Source: Methanobacteriaceae archaeon
GTDB lineage: Archaea > Methanobacteriota > Methanobacteria > Methanobacteriales > Methanobacteriaceae
Assembly: GCA_900769095.1 (NCBI GenBank)
Contig: CAAGFH010000118.1
Location: 1 to 6,634, forward strand
Length of the DNA: 6,634 bases
Direction: 5' to 3'
Shown here: in pieces, positions 1-5,520 of the stretch
Layout: each line of letters begins with the position of its first letter
Position numbering within the stretch: position 1 is the first letter of the stretch
Notes under the pieces: generated by a model
The model's database searches: none
The model's input: only the letters and a program-made list of their open reading frames with translations
What the model was told of the DNA's origin: nothing
Position numbers and translations under genes: made by a program

Positions 1-210
1 GTTTTTAAGAGAACCATTCTCTAAGTGTACCATAAATGCCATGTCTACACCACCGTTTGGTTGCTCCTCTTTGTCAGATGCTAATACTAAGATGTTCTTG
101 TTTTCTTGGGATAAATCTGGACCCATAAATAATGTGCCTGCGATAAATGTTAATAACCCAATGAGTATTACAAGAAGGATTGCAATAATTAATTTTTTGC
201 TTCTTTTCAT
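1..210 (-). CDS. N-terminal part of a single-pass membrane protein, DUF4012/LCP-like (runs off left edge)
   Basis: The minus strand is open from ATG at 210-208 to the window edge, giving 70 codons with no stop. The protein begins with a positive cluster (MKRSKK), then a hydrophobic segment at about residues 7-29 (LIIAILLVILIGLL followed by TFIAG). This is an uncleaved signal anchor or signal peptide, so the rest should lie outside the cell. Next comes NKNILVLASDKEE and a GGVDMAFMVHLENGSLKN stretch. It resembles the start of DUF4012 proteins of methanogens and, more distantly, the NILLLGxD...D start of LytR-CpsA-Psr (LCP) enzymes, which attach polymers to cell walls. The DUF4012 name is from memory of similar proteins and the enzymatic role is inference. 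It is transcribed away from the metal operon. A weak GTGA lies nine bases upstream of the start, on the minus strand. Confidence 0.8.
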   Translation of the reverse strand, partial: MKRSKKLIIAILLVILIGLLTFIAGTLFMGPDLSQENKNILVLASDKEEQPNGGVDMAFMVHLENGSLKN

Positions 211-231
211 AGTATTCACAATCCTAAATTT

Positions 232-263
232 GTTTAGATTTAGTCTTAAGAATAAATCTTAAC
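232..263. promoter_or_regulatory. 32-bp imperfect palindrome ahead of the DUF4012-like gene
   Basis: Fourteen of sixteen mirrored base pairs match. The only mismatched pairs are 243/252 and 235/260. The core TCTTAAGA (244-251) is perfect and the AGATTTA/TAAATCT arms sit at 236-242 and 253-259. It lies 22-53 bases upstream of the minus-strand start codon, at or just after the start site predicted from the TATA box at 283-290. It could be an operator or, in RNA, a hairpin at the 5' end of the leader. Function is inferred from position and symmetry only. Confidence 0.45.
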
Positions 264-282
264 TATATTATTTATGTTACAT

Positions 283-290
283 TATATAAA
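283..290 (-). promoter_or_regulatory. TATA box for the minus-strand DUF4012-like gene
   Basis: Read on the minus strand this is TTTATATA, the octamer typical of methanogen TATA boxes. A start site about 26 bases downstream would fall near 260 and give a leader of about 50 bases before the ATG at 210. The DNA here is so AT-rich that chance matches are common, so this is a candidate only. Confidence 0.45.
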
Positions 291-303
291 TTTATTTAAA
301 AAT

Positions 304-362
304 AACATATCATAATATCATGATATGAAAACATTTAAATACATAAACATATCATAATATGT
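304..362 (+). promoter_or_regulatory. Candidate operator-promoter of the metal-resistance operon, with two direct repeats
   Basis: The 15-mer AACATATCATAATAT occurs twice without mismatch, at 304-318 and 346-360, with starts 42 bp apart, or about four helical turns. Each copy begins a dyad. Copy 1 gives CATATCAT (306-313) facing ATGATATG (320-327) and overlaps the perfect 12-bp palindrome ATATCATGATAT (315-326). Copy 2 gives ACATAT (347-352) facing ATATGT (357-362). A TATA-like TTTAAATA (334-341) lies between the copies and predicts a start near 363, giving a leader of about 24 bases. ArsR/SmtB repressors bind imperfect AT-rich dyads at their own promoters, so these are the likely sites for the downstream sensor, but the binding itself is inferred. 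Confidence 0.5.
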
Positions 363-377
363 AAATATATAATATAT

Positions 378-382
378 GTGAT
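378..382 (+). promoter_or_regulatory. Ribosome binding site that favours the ATG at 387 for the ArsR gene
   Basis: GTGAT matches part of the archaeal anti-Shine-Dalgarno complement and ends four bases before ATG 387. The in-frame GTG at 378 and ATG at 381 overlap this sequence and have no such site of their own, so they are less likely starts unless the transcript is leaderless. Confidence 0.4.
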
Positions 383-386
383 GAAT

Positions 387-761
387 ATGAAAAATTGTAA
401 TCTTGATGATAAAAATGATGATGTTTGTGAAGTTTTTGACTCTCATGAGGATGTTGTAAACCGTATAAAAGGGCGTATTCCTGATGAAGATGAATTTTCA
501 CAATTATCAGATTTCTTTAAAATATTTGGTAATCCAACAAGATTAAAAATTATTTCCCTACTTTGTTTAGAGGATTTATGTGTTTGTGATATTTGTGAAG
601 CACTTGATTTGAATCAAACAACTGTTTCAAATCAATTAAGGATTTTACGTGCAAATAATATTGTTAAATATCAAAAAGAAGGTAAAATGGCAAGATATTC
701 TCTAACTGATCTTCATATAGAAATGATTTACAAAGTAGGTTTGGAACATATATTAGAATAA
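387..761 (+). CDS. CadC-like ArsR/SmtB-family metal-sensing repressor
   Basis: A winged-helix repressor of about 124 residues, expected to bind operator DNA as a dimer and let go when metal binds. Starts at 378 (GTG) and 381 (ATG) are also in frame; 387 was chosen for the GTGAT site. Numbering from 387, the core FFKIFGNPTRLKIISLL is followed by DLCVCDIC (C65, C67, C70), the alpha-3 metal motif of ArsR/CadC. The recognition helix region is about residues 69-88 (QTTVSNQLRIL) and the wing about 94-104. The C-terminus keeps the complete alpha-5 site D108, H110, H121, E124, with CadC spacing. The N-terminal CEVF...VNRIKG aligns with CadC CEIFCYDEEKVNRIQG. C14 matches CadC Cys7, but the position of CadC Cys11 is Asp18. 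There is an extra C4. It leads an operon with the metal ATPase 18 bases downstream. The inducer is probably Cd, Pb or Zn; family placement is strong and the exact metal is inferred. Confidence 0.92.
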   Translation: MKNCNLDDKNDDVCEVFDSHEDVVNRIKGRIPDEDEFSQLSDFFKIFGNPTRLKIISLLCLEDLCVCDICEALDLNQTTVSNQLRILRANNIVKYQKEGKMARYSLTDLHIEMIYKVGLEHILE

Positions 762-770
762 TTTTTAATT

Positions 771-776
771 GGTGGT
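771..776 (+). promoter_or_regulatory. Ribosome binding site of the metal ATPase
   Basis: GGTGGT sits three bases before ATG 780 in the 18-base gap after the regulator. It is the clearest Shine-Dalgarno-type site in the window and fits an internal cistron of a two-gene operon. Confidence 0.6.
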
Positions 777-779
777 AAT

Positions 780-3104
780 ATGGAAAATAGATGTTATGAT
801 GCAGATTGTCTACAAACATCTTGTTTTAATCCTAAACATTATAATTATATATGTTTTGATCCAAATTGTGACGAAATTAAATGTACAAATTCCAATCATT
901 ATAATAAACAATTATTAAAAGATTTACGTAAAAATATGGATTTGGATGCTTATGAACATGAACATGAACATGATGATTGTTGTTCTCATGATCACGCTCA
1001 TGAGCACTCTCATGGTCATGAACACGAACACGATCATAGTCACGAGCATGAACATGAGCATGATTATTGTTGTTCTCATGATCATAGTCATGAGCATTCT
1101 CATAGTCATGAACATGAGCATGATGAATGCTGCTCTCACGACCATAATGATGTTGATATAAGTCTTTGTAATTGCTCTGATTGTGATGATTCTGAAAATA
1201 AAGAATTATTTGCTGAAGGAGAACCATTAATATACAATAGGCCAGTTCAAATCATTGCTGCAAGTGGATTATGTTTTGTATCTGGTTTAATTATGGAATA
1301 TTTATCTTTTAGTCCAACTGCAGTGACTGTAATTTTCATGTTTGGTGCTCTATTTGCAGGTTATGAAATAGCTGTTTTAGCATTTAAATCATTGATTAAT
1401 AAACACACTGTTGGTCCTGCAATGCTTGTAACTATTGCTTGTATTGCATCTTTTATTATTGGTCATCCTGAAGAGGGGGCTGCTGTAACTTTCCTTTACT
1501 TTATTGCAGAATTTTTAGAAGATTATGCAGAGCATCGTGCTAAACGTTCAATTAAATCATTAGTTGAAATGGCTCCTGATACTGCAAGAGTTAAAGTAGG
1601 TGACTTAGAAGAGATAAGAAATGTTGATTATGTTAAAATTGGTGATGTAGTCATTGTAAAACCTGGTGATAAAGTTCCATTGGACGGGGAAGTTATTTTT
1701 GGTTCTTCATCAATTAATCAAGCTTCTATTACTGGTGAGAGTGTTCCTGTATTAAAGCAAATTGGTGATGAAGTATTTTCAGGTACTGTAAATGAAGATG
1801 GGTATTTGGAAATTAAGGTTTCTAAACAGGCTAAGGATTCTGTCATATCAAAGATTGTTGAGTTTGTTAAAAATTCCCAAGTTAACAAATCCCAAACTGA
1901 AACTTTGGTTGAAAGAATTGCTAAGTACTATACTCCAATAATGATGGTTGCTGCACTTTGTGTTGCTTTAATTCCACCAGTATTCTTTGGTCAAGACTTA
2001 ACTGACTGGGTTTATAAGGCACTTTCTCTTTTGGTAATTTCATGTCCTTGTGCATTTTTAATCTCAACACCTGTAGGAATGGTATCTGCTATTACTTCAG
2101 CTACTAGAAATGGTGTATTGATTAAAGGTAGTTCATATATTGAACAGATGCGTGGCGTTAAAGCAGTGATATTTGATAAAACTGGTACTTTAACAGAAGG
2201 TAAATTGGTTTTAAATGATGTTGTTGTTTTAGATGAAAACTACTCAAAAGAAGAAATCATAAAAATCGCAGTATCAATCGAAAATAAGTCTTCCCACCCA
2301 ATAGCTCAGGCTATTGTAAACTATGCAAATGAAAATGATATTTCACTTGTTGAAGTTGATGATTTCAAAAATGTCCCTGGAAAAGGTATTATTGCTAATA
2401 TTGAGCAAAATCAATATTATGCTGCTAATGAATCCTTAATTGAAGGCAGTTCATTTGATTTATCAAGAGATGAAATCAATAAGTATGCATCTGAAGGTAA
2501 AACAGTTGTATTTATGGGTAATAGTGAAAAATTACTTGCAATTATCACTGTTGCTGATAAAATCAGAGATAATGCACGTGAAATCATTGTTGATTTGAAA
2601 AAACAAAATATTCAAACTGTAATGCTTACAGGAGATAACAAGATTGCAGCTAAAAGTGTTGCATCTGAAATTGGAATAGATTATGTTTATTCTAATTTAA
2701 TGCCTGAAGACAAATTAAATCTCCTTGAAGTAATTAGAAACAAATTCGGTAGTGTTGCAATGGTTGGGGATGGTGTAAATGATGCTCCAGCTTTAGCATG
2801 CGCTGATATTGGTATTGCAATGGGTGCTGCAGGTTCTGATGTAGCTATTGAAACAGCAGATATTGCACTTATGCAGGATGATATCTCAAAAATCCCATAT
2901 CTGTTCTCATTATCCAATAAAACAATGAGAATTATCAAACAGGACATTTCCATTGCTATTGCAGTTAAAATGTTATGTGTAATATTTGCAATCCTTGGTG
3001 TCATTACTTTGATGATGTCTGTTGGTTTTGGAGATTTAGGATTAACAATGCTTGTAATCTTAAACTCATTTAGAATTGGAATGGTGAAAGATTCACTATT
3101 CTGA
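780..3104 (+). CDS. P1B-type (CPx) heavy-metal exporting ATPase, CadA/ZntA type, with a Cys/His-rich N-terminus
   Basis: A 774-residue ATP-driven exporter, probably of Zn2+, Cd2+ or Pb2+, in the cytoplasmic membrane. Residues 1-152 are soluble and rich in Cys and His, with no GMxCxxC HMA domain. Membrane helices begin near residue 155 and the hydrophobic pattern fits the eight-helix P1B layout. Catalytic landmarks are all present: TGES at 318-321 (actuator), CPC at 422-424 (membrane metal site), the phosphorylated D466 in DKTGTL, the P1B-specific HP pair at 506-507, TGDN at 617-620, and GDGVND with D664 and D668. The late helices carry K730 (AVKML) and D752 (FGDLG), matching the Lys and Asp that mark the Zn/Cd/Pb subgroup (ZntA K693 and D714) rather than the Cu subgroup. 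The gene follows the metal sensor by 18 bases and so is very likely co-transcribed and metal-induced. It ends with TGA followed directly by TAA. Family certain; exact metal inferred. Confidence 0.96.
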   Translation: MENRCYDADCLQTSCFNPKHYNYICFDPNCDEIKCTNSNHYNKQLLKDLRKNMDLDAYEHEHEHDDCCSHDHAHEHSHGHEHEHDHSHEHEHEHDYCCSHDHSHEHSHSHEHEHDECCSHDHNDVDISLCNCSDCDDSENKELFAEGEPLIYNRPVQIIAASGLCFVSGLIMEYLSFSPTAVTVIFMFGALFAGYEIAVLAFKSLINKHTVGPAMLVTIACIASFIIGHPEEGAAVTFLYFIAEFLEDYAEHRAKRSIKSLVEMAPDTARVKVGDLEEIRNVDYVKIGDVVIVKPGDKVPLDGEVIFGSSSINQASITGESVPVLKQIGDEVFSGTVNEDGYLEIKVSKQAKDSVISKIVEFVKNSQVNKSQTETLVERIAKYYTPIMMVAALCVALIPPVFFGQDLTDWVYKALSLLVISCPCAFLISTPVGMVSAITSATRNGVLIKGSSYIEQMRGVKAVIFDKTGTLTEGKLVLNDVVVLDENYSKEEIIKIAVSIENKSSHPIAQAIVNYANENDISLVEVDDFKNVPGKGIIANIEQNQYYAANESLIEGSSFDLSRDEINKYASEGKTVVFMGNSEKLLAIITVADKIRDNAREIIVDLKKQNIQTVMLTGDNKIAAKSVASEIGIDYVYSNLMPEDKLNLLEVIRNKFGSVAMVGDGVNDAPALACADIGIAMGAAGSDVAIETADIALMQDDISKIPYLFSLSNKTMRIIKQDISIAIAVKMLCVIFAILGVITLMMSVGFGDLGLTMLVILNSFRIGMVKDSLF
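792..905 (+). repeat. Tandem 20-residue Cys/His repeat at the ATPase N-terminus
   Basis: ATPase residues 5-22 and 25-42 are two copies of C-x4-C-x4-C-x4-H-Y-N with a period of 20 residues (C5, C10, C15, H20 and C25, C30, C35, H40). Aromatic residues follow the first Cys (Y6, F26), with Asp two positions after it (D7, D27). Each copy offers a three-Cys, one-His ligand set suited to a tetrahedral metal site. I do not recognise it as a named domain; metal binding is inferred. Confidence 0.75.
954..1145 (+). repeat. His-rich tract with three CCSHDH boxes inside the ATPase gene
   Basis: Residues 59-122 alternate His with Glu, Asp, Ser, Ala or Gly and contain 26 His. Three Cys-Cys-Ser-His-Asp-His boxes begin at residues 67, 97 and 117. 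Units run from D65 (30 residues), D95 (20 residues) and D115 (truncated), so copy lengths differ by ten residues. CAT and CAC codons are mixed, as are GAA and GAG, which suggests an old tract kept by selection rather than a fresh expansion. It is likely a zinc- or cadmium-binding cytosolic tail. Confidence 0.8.
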
Positions 3105-3112
3105 TAATTAAT

Positions 3113-3120
3113 TTTATATT
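3113..3120 (+). promoter_or_regulatory. TATA box of the MATE gene, suggesting a leaderless transcript
   Basis: TTTATATT is centred about 27 bases before ATG 3144, the usual archaeal distance from TATA box to transcription start. There is no GGTG-type ribosome binding site before this ATG. Transcription would therefore begin at or next to the start codon. Confidence 0.45.
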
Positions 3121-3143
3121 TGATTAATGTTTAATATTTAGAT

Positions 3144-4517
3144 ATGTTAGAAAATGATTCAGTGAATAATCTTGACGTGATGCTTGAAAATCCTAAACGA
3201 GCATTAATAAGAATGTCAATACCTCTTATTATTTCACTGTTCATTACTAGTTTTTATAATTTAGTTGATGCAGCTTGGGTATCTGGTCTTGGAGCAGATG
3301 CACTTGCAGGTGTTGGTTTTTTCACTCCAATATTTATGATTTTAGTTGGTTTTGGAAATGGATTAGGTTCAGGTGCTACTTTTGCAATATCCAAATACCT
3401 TGGTGAAAATAACATTAAAAAAGCACATAATGCTTCTGTTCATTCAATTTTAATTAATATAGTTGTTTCATTAATCATAACTGTTTTGCTTTGGGTGTTA
3501 TTAACTCCTATCTTGAATATTATGGGTGCAGGAGCAACTATTTCATATGCACTTGACTATGGAATTGTAATAGTTCTTGGATCAGTATTTATTATTTGTT
3601 CTAATGCATTATATGGTATTTTTAGAGGTGAAGGTGATGCTTCTCGTCCAATGTATGCAATGGGGGCATCTGCAATAATTAATATGATTTTAGATCCAAT
3701 TTTTATCTATACTTTAAATTTGGGAGTTAAAGGAGCTGCAATAGCTACAGTTATCTCATCTGTATTTGTCATCTTGATTTTGCTTTTCTGGTTTTATGTT
3801 AAAAAAGACACTTTTTTAAAACCTAATTTAAGTAATTTCAACTTCCAAAAGGATATTTCCCTTGATATTGTTCGTGTAGGAATTCCTGCAAGTATTCAGC
3901 TTCTAAACAATGCATTTTTTGCAGCTGTTTTTTCTGCTCTTCTTGCATATGTCGGAACTACTGATTCAGTTGCTGTTTATTCAACAGGCTGGAGAATAGT
4001 AACAATCGGCACAACTCCACTTCTAGCTATTGGAACAGCACTAATTAGTGTTATTGCAGCAAATTATGGTGCTAGAAACTATAAAAATATTCAAATAGCT
4101 CACAGATATGCAATGAAAATCTCAATAGTGATTGCAGTTATTGTAGCTATTCTAACAAACGTTTTTGCAGGAGATATTGCATCAGTATTTGCGTCTTCTT
4201 CAAGCAGTGTAAGAATAGCTGGTGAACTTACAATGTTTTTAGCATGGATTGTAATTTATTATCCAACAATGGCTGTTGGAGTTGCATCAACCTATGTATT
4301 CCAGGGAGTTGGAAAAGGAATTACTGCAATGTTTCAAACAATTATGAGAGAAACAGGTTTTACAATACTTTTTGCAGTATTATTTGGTGTTGTTCTTGGA
4401 TATGGTGTCTGGGGAGCATGGATGGGAATTGTATTGGGTGAAATAATTTCAAATAATATTACAATGCTTTGGGCAAACTATCTTGTCAAAAAACTTATCA
4501 AAATTAATAAAGCTTAA
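3144..4517 (+). CDS. MATE-family multidrug/cation efflux protein
   Basis: A 457-residue polytopic membrane protein of the usual MATE length, consistent with twelve helices in two six-helix lobes. MATE proteins export drugs or other organic cations in exchange for Na+ or H+. Landmarks are NLVDAAWVSGLG around D42 in the first helix, the glycine-rich GFGNGLGSG (69-77), and YGIFRGEGDASRP before helix 5. Then come N180 and DPIFIY (D184), and T202 in GAAIATVIS. From memory, these match D41, N180, D184 and T202, which form the N-lobe site of the structurally known Pyrococcus furiosus MATE. The C-lobe echoes the N-lobe with YVFQGVGKG. The gene lies 39 bases after the metal ATPase and has its own candidate promoter, so co-regulation is uncertain. 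Substrate unknown. ATG 3180 is a less likely alternative start. Confidence 0.93.
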   Translation: MLENDSVNNLDVMLENPKRALIRMSIPLIISLFITSFYNLVDAAWVSGLGADALAGVGFFTPIFMILVGFGNGLGSGATFAISKYLGENNIKKAHNASVHSILINIVVSLIITVLLWVLLTPILNIMGAGATISYALDYGIVIVLGSVFIICSNALYGIFRGEGDASRPMYAMGASAIINMILDPIFIYTLNLGVKGAAIATVISSVFVILILLFWFYVKKDTFLKPNLSNFNFQKDISLDIVRVGIPASIQLLNNAFFAAVFSALLAYVGTTDSVAVYSTGWRIVTIGTTPLLAIGTALISVIAANYGARNYKNIQIAHRYAMKISIVIAVIVAILTNVFAGDIASVFASSSSSVRIAGELTMFLAWIVIYYPTMAVGVASTYVFQGVGKGITAMFQTIMRETGFTILFAVLFGVVLGYGVWGAWMGIVLGEIISNNITMLWANYLVKKLIKINKA

Positions 4518-4523
4518 TTTTTT
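4518..4523 (+). terminator. Short T-run after the MATE gene
   Basis: Six T residues follow the TAA stop (4515-4517) directly. Archaeal RNA polymerase can stop at oligo-T without a hairpin. A run this short in AT-rich DNA is weak evidence. Confidence 0.25.
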
Positions 4524-4531
4524 CCTAAAAA

Positions 4532-4539
4532 TTTATTTT
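4532..4539 (+). promoter_or_regulatory. Candidate TATA box for truA
   Basis: TTTATTTT is centred about 28 bases before ATG 4564. No ribosome binding site precedes that ATG, so the transcript may be leaderless. The match is weaker than that ahead of the MATE gene. Confidence 0.3.
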
Positions 4540-4563
4540 ATTTGATTATAAAATATTATATTA

Positions 4564-5436
4564 ATGAAAAGAACAGCACTAAAAATAGGATATATTGGAA
4601 CTAATTTTCACGGTTTTCAACGCCAGCCGGATTTAAGGACTGTTGAAGAAGAATTGATTTACCATTTACGTAAACTAAATTACATAGATGATTTAAAAAA
4701 GTCCAGATTTAGAATAGCTGGCAGAACTGATGCTGGTGTTCACAGTTTAGGTAATGTAATCAGTTTTCAGTCAGAAAAAGACGTTAGAATAAATGAAATT
4801 AATAATTCTCTTCCTGATGATATTCAAATTCTTGCAAGCGCTCCTGTTAGATATGCATTTAAACCAAGGTATGCTCAAATGAGGCAATACCGATATGTTC
4901 TCTTCCGGGATTTGGATATTGATAAGTTAAAACAATGCGCAGAAGTCTTTAAAGGAACACACAATTTCACTAACTTCACTAAAAGATTCCAAAAAACCAC
5001 TACAAGAACTATTGAAGATATAAAAATCACAAAAGCGGATTTAACTGATTATCACAAAAAAGAATTCCCAAATCTTCACGATACATTATCTCCAATTTTT
5101 GTTGATATTTATGGAGAATCATTTTTATGGAATATGGTAAGAAAAATGATGAGGGTATTTGTAGATGTTGCAACCGATAAAATGAGTTTGGATGAAGTAG
5201 AAAAGCTATTAAATCCTGCTGAAGGCGAGCCAAGAGCAAATATCAAAGTCATGGAAGCTGATTATTTGATTTTAATGGATATTCAATATGATGGAATCAA
5301 ATTCAGATATGATGACTATGCATGTGAGAGATTTAAGCGTGATTTAGTTGATTCTTTATCTGATTTACAAAAAAGATATGCTGTAAGAGAATCCATGATA
5401 AAAAGCTTAAATGAGTTACATAATTTGGATGAATAA
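4564..5436 (+). CDS. truA: tRNA pseudouridine synthase A (TruA), archaeal form
   Basis: A 290-residue enzyme that converts uridine to pseudouridine at positions 38-40 of the tRNA anticodon arm. The N-terminal GYIGTNFHGFQRQP (9-22) is the TruA signature. GRTDAGVH (53-60) contains the catalytic Asp, D56, equivalent to D60 of the E. coli enzyme. QYRYVLF around Y111 gives the conserved active-site Tyr; HNFTNFTK lies at 133-140 and SFLWNMVRKMM at about 186-196. The last 60 or so residues go beyond the bacterial core, as is usual in archaeal forms. The gene stands alone here: the flanking genes are unrelated transport and glycan functions, with gaps of 46 and 84 bases. It is a housekeeping gene. 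ATG 4564 is the only nearby start that keeps the first beta-strand. Confidence 0.95.
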   Translation: MKRTALKIGYIGTNFHGFQRQPDLRTVEEELIYHLRKLNYIDDLKKSRFRIAGRTDAGVHSLGNVISFQSEKDVRINEINNSLPDDIQILASAPVRYAFKPRYAQMRQYRYVLFRDLDIDKLKQCAEVFKGTHNFTNFTKRFQKTTTRTIEDIKITKADLTDYHKKEFPNLHDTLSPIFVDIYGESFLWNMVRKMMRVFVDVATDKMSLDEVEKLLNPAEGEPRANIKVMEADYLILMDIQYDGIKFRYDDYACERFKRDLVDSLSDLQKRYAVRESMIKSLNELHNLDE

Positions 5437-5449
5437 ATTTTATCCAATC

Positions 5450-5457
5450 TTTTTTTT
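5450..5457 (+). terminator. Oligo-T terminator candidate after truA
   Basis: Eight T residues begin 14 bases after the truA stop. This is the longest T-run in the gap and fits the U-tract termination used by archaea. There is no strong hairpin before it. Confidence 0.4.
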
Positions 5458-5461
5458 AAAT

Positions 5462-5498
5462 TTTATATTTGCCTAAAAATTAAAAAATTTTTTAAGTA
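5462..5498 (+). promoter_or_regulatory. Candidate promoter region of wecB
   Basis: Two TATA-like octamers are present. TTTATATT (5462-5469) is the better match and predicts a 30-base leader. TTTAAGTA (5491-5498) is centred about 27 bases before ATG 5521 and predicts a leaderless transcript. Between them is the perfect 16-bp A/T palindrome TTAAAAAATTTTTTAA (5480-5495). No ribosome binding site is evident before the ATG, which slightly favours the second. Confidence 0.35.
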
Positions 5499-5520
5499 TT
5501 AATGACATAAATTAATAATT

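Noticed and set aside
41..262. Plus-strand open frame of 73 codons at the left end
   Set aside because: It lies opposite the DUF4012-like gene, whose signal anchor and NILVLASD motif make the minus strand the coding one. The plus reading shows no family features.
304..360. Possible start of a CRISPR-like repeat array
   Set aside because: There are only two copies of a 15-bp AT-rich element 42 bp apart, with no further units and no cas genes. A promoter operator explains it better.
877..1227. Long antisense open frames across the His-rich part of the ATPase gene
   Set aside because: They arise because repeated CAT/GAA/GAT codons read as Met-, His- and Asn-rich strings in other frames. The composition is degenerate and there is no ribosome binding site.
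2687..3004. Minus-strand open frame of 105 codons inside the ATPase
   Set aside because: It is antisense to the GDGVNDAP region and the last membrane helices, which are clearly coding on the plus strand.
5502..5510. Mini open frame ATG-ACA-TAA in the wecB leader
   Set aside because: It is too short to judge, has no ribosome binding site, and would be outside the RNA if the transcript is leaderless.
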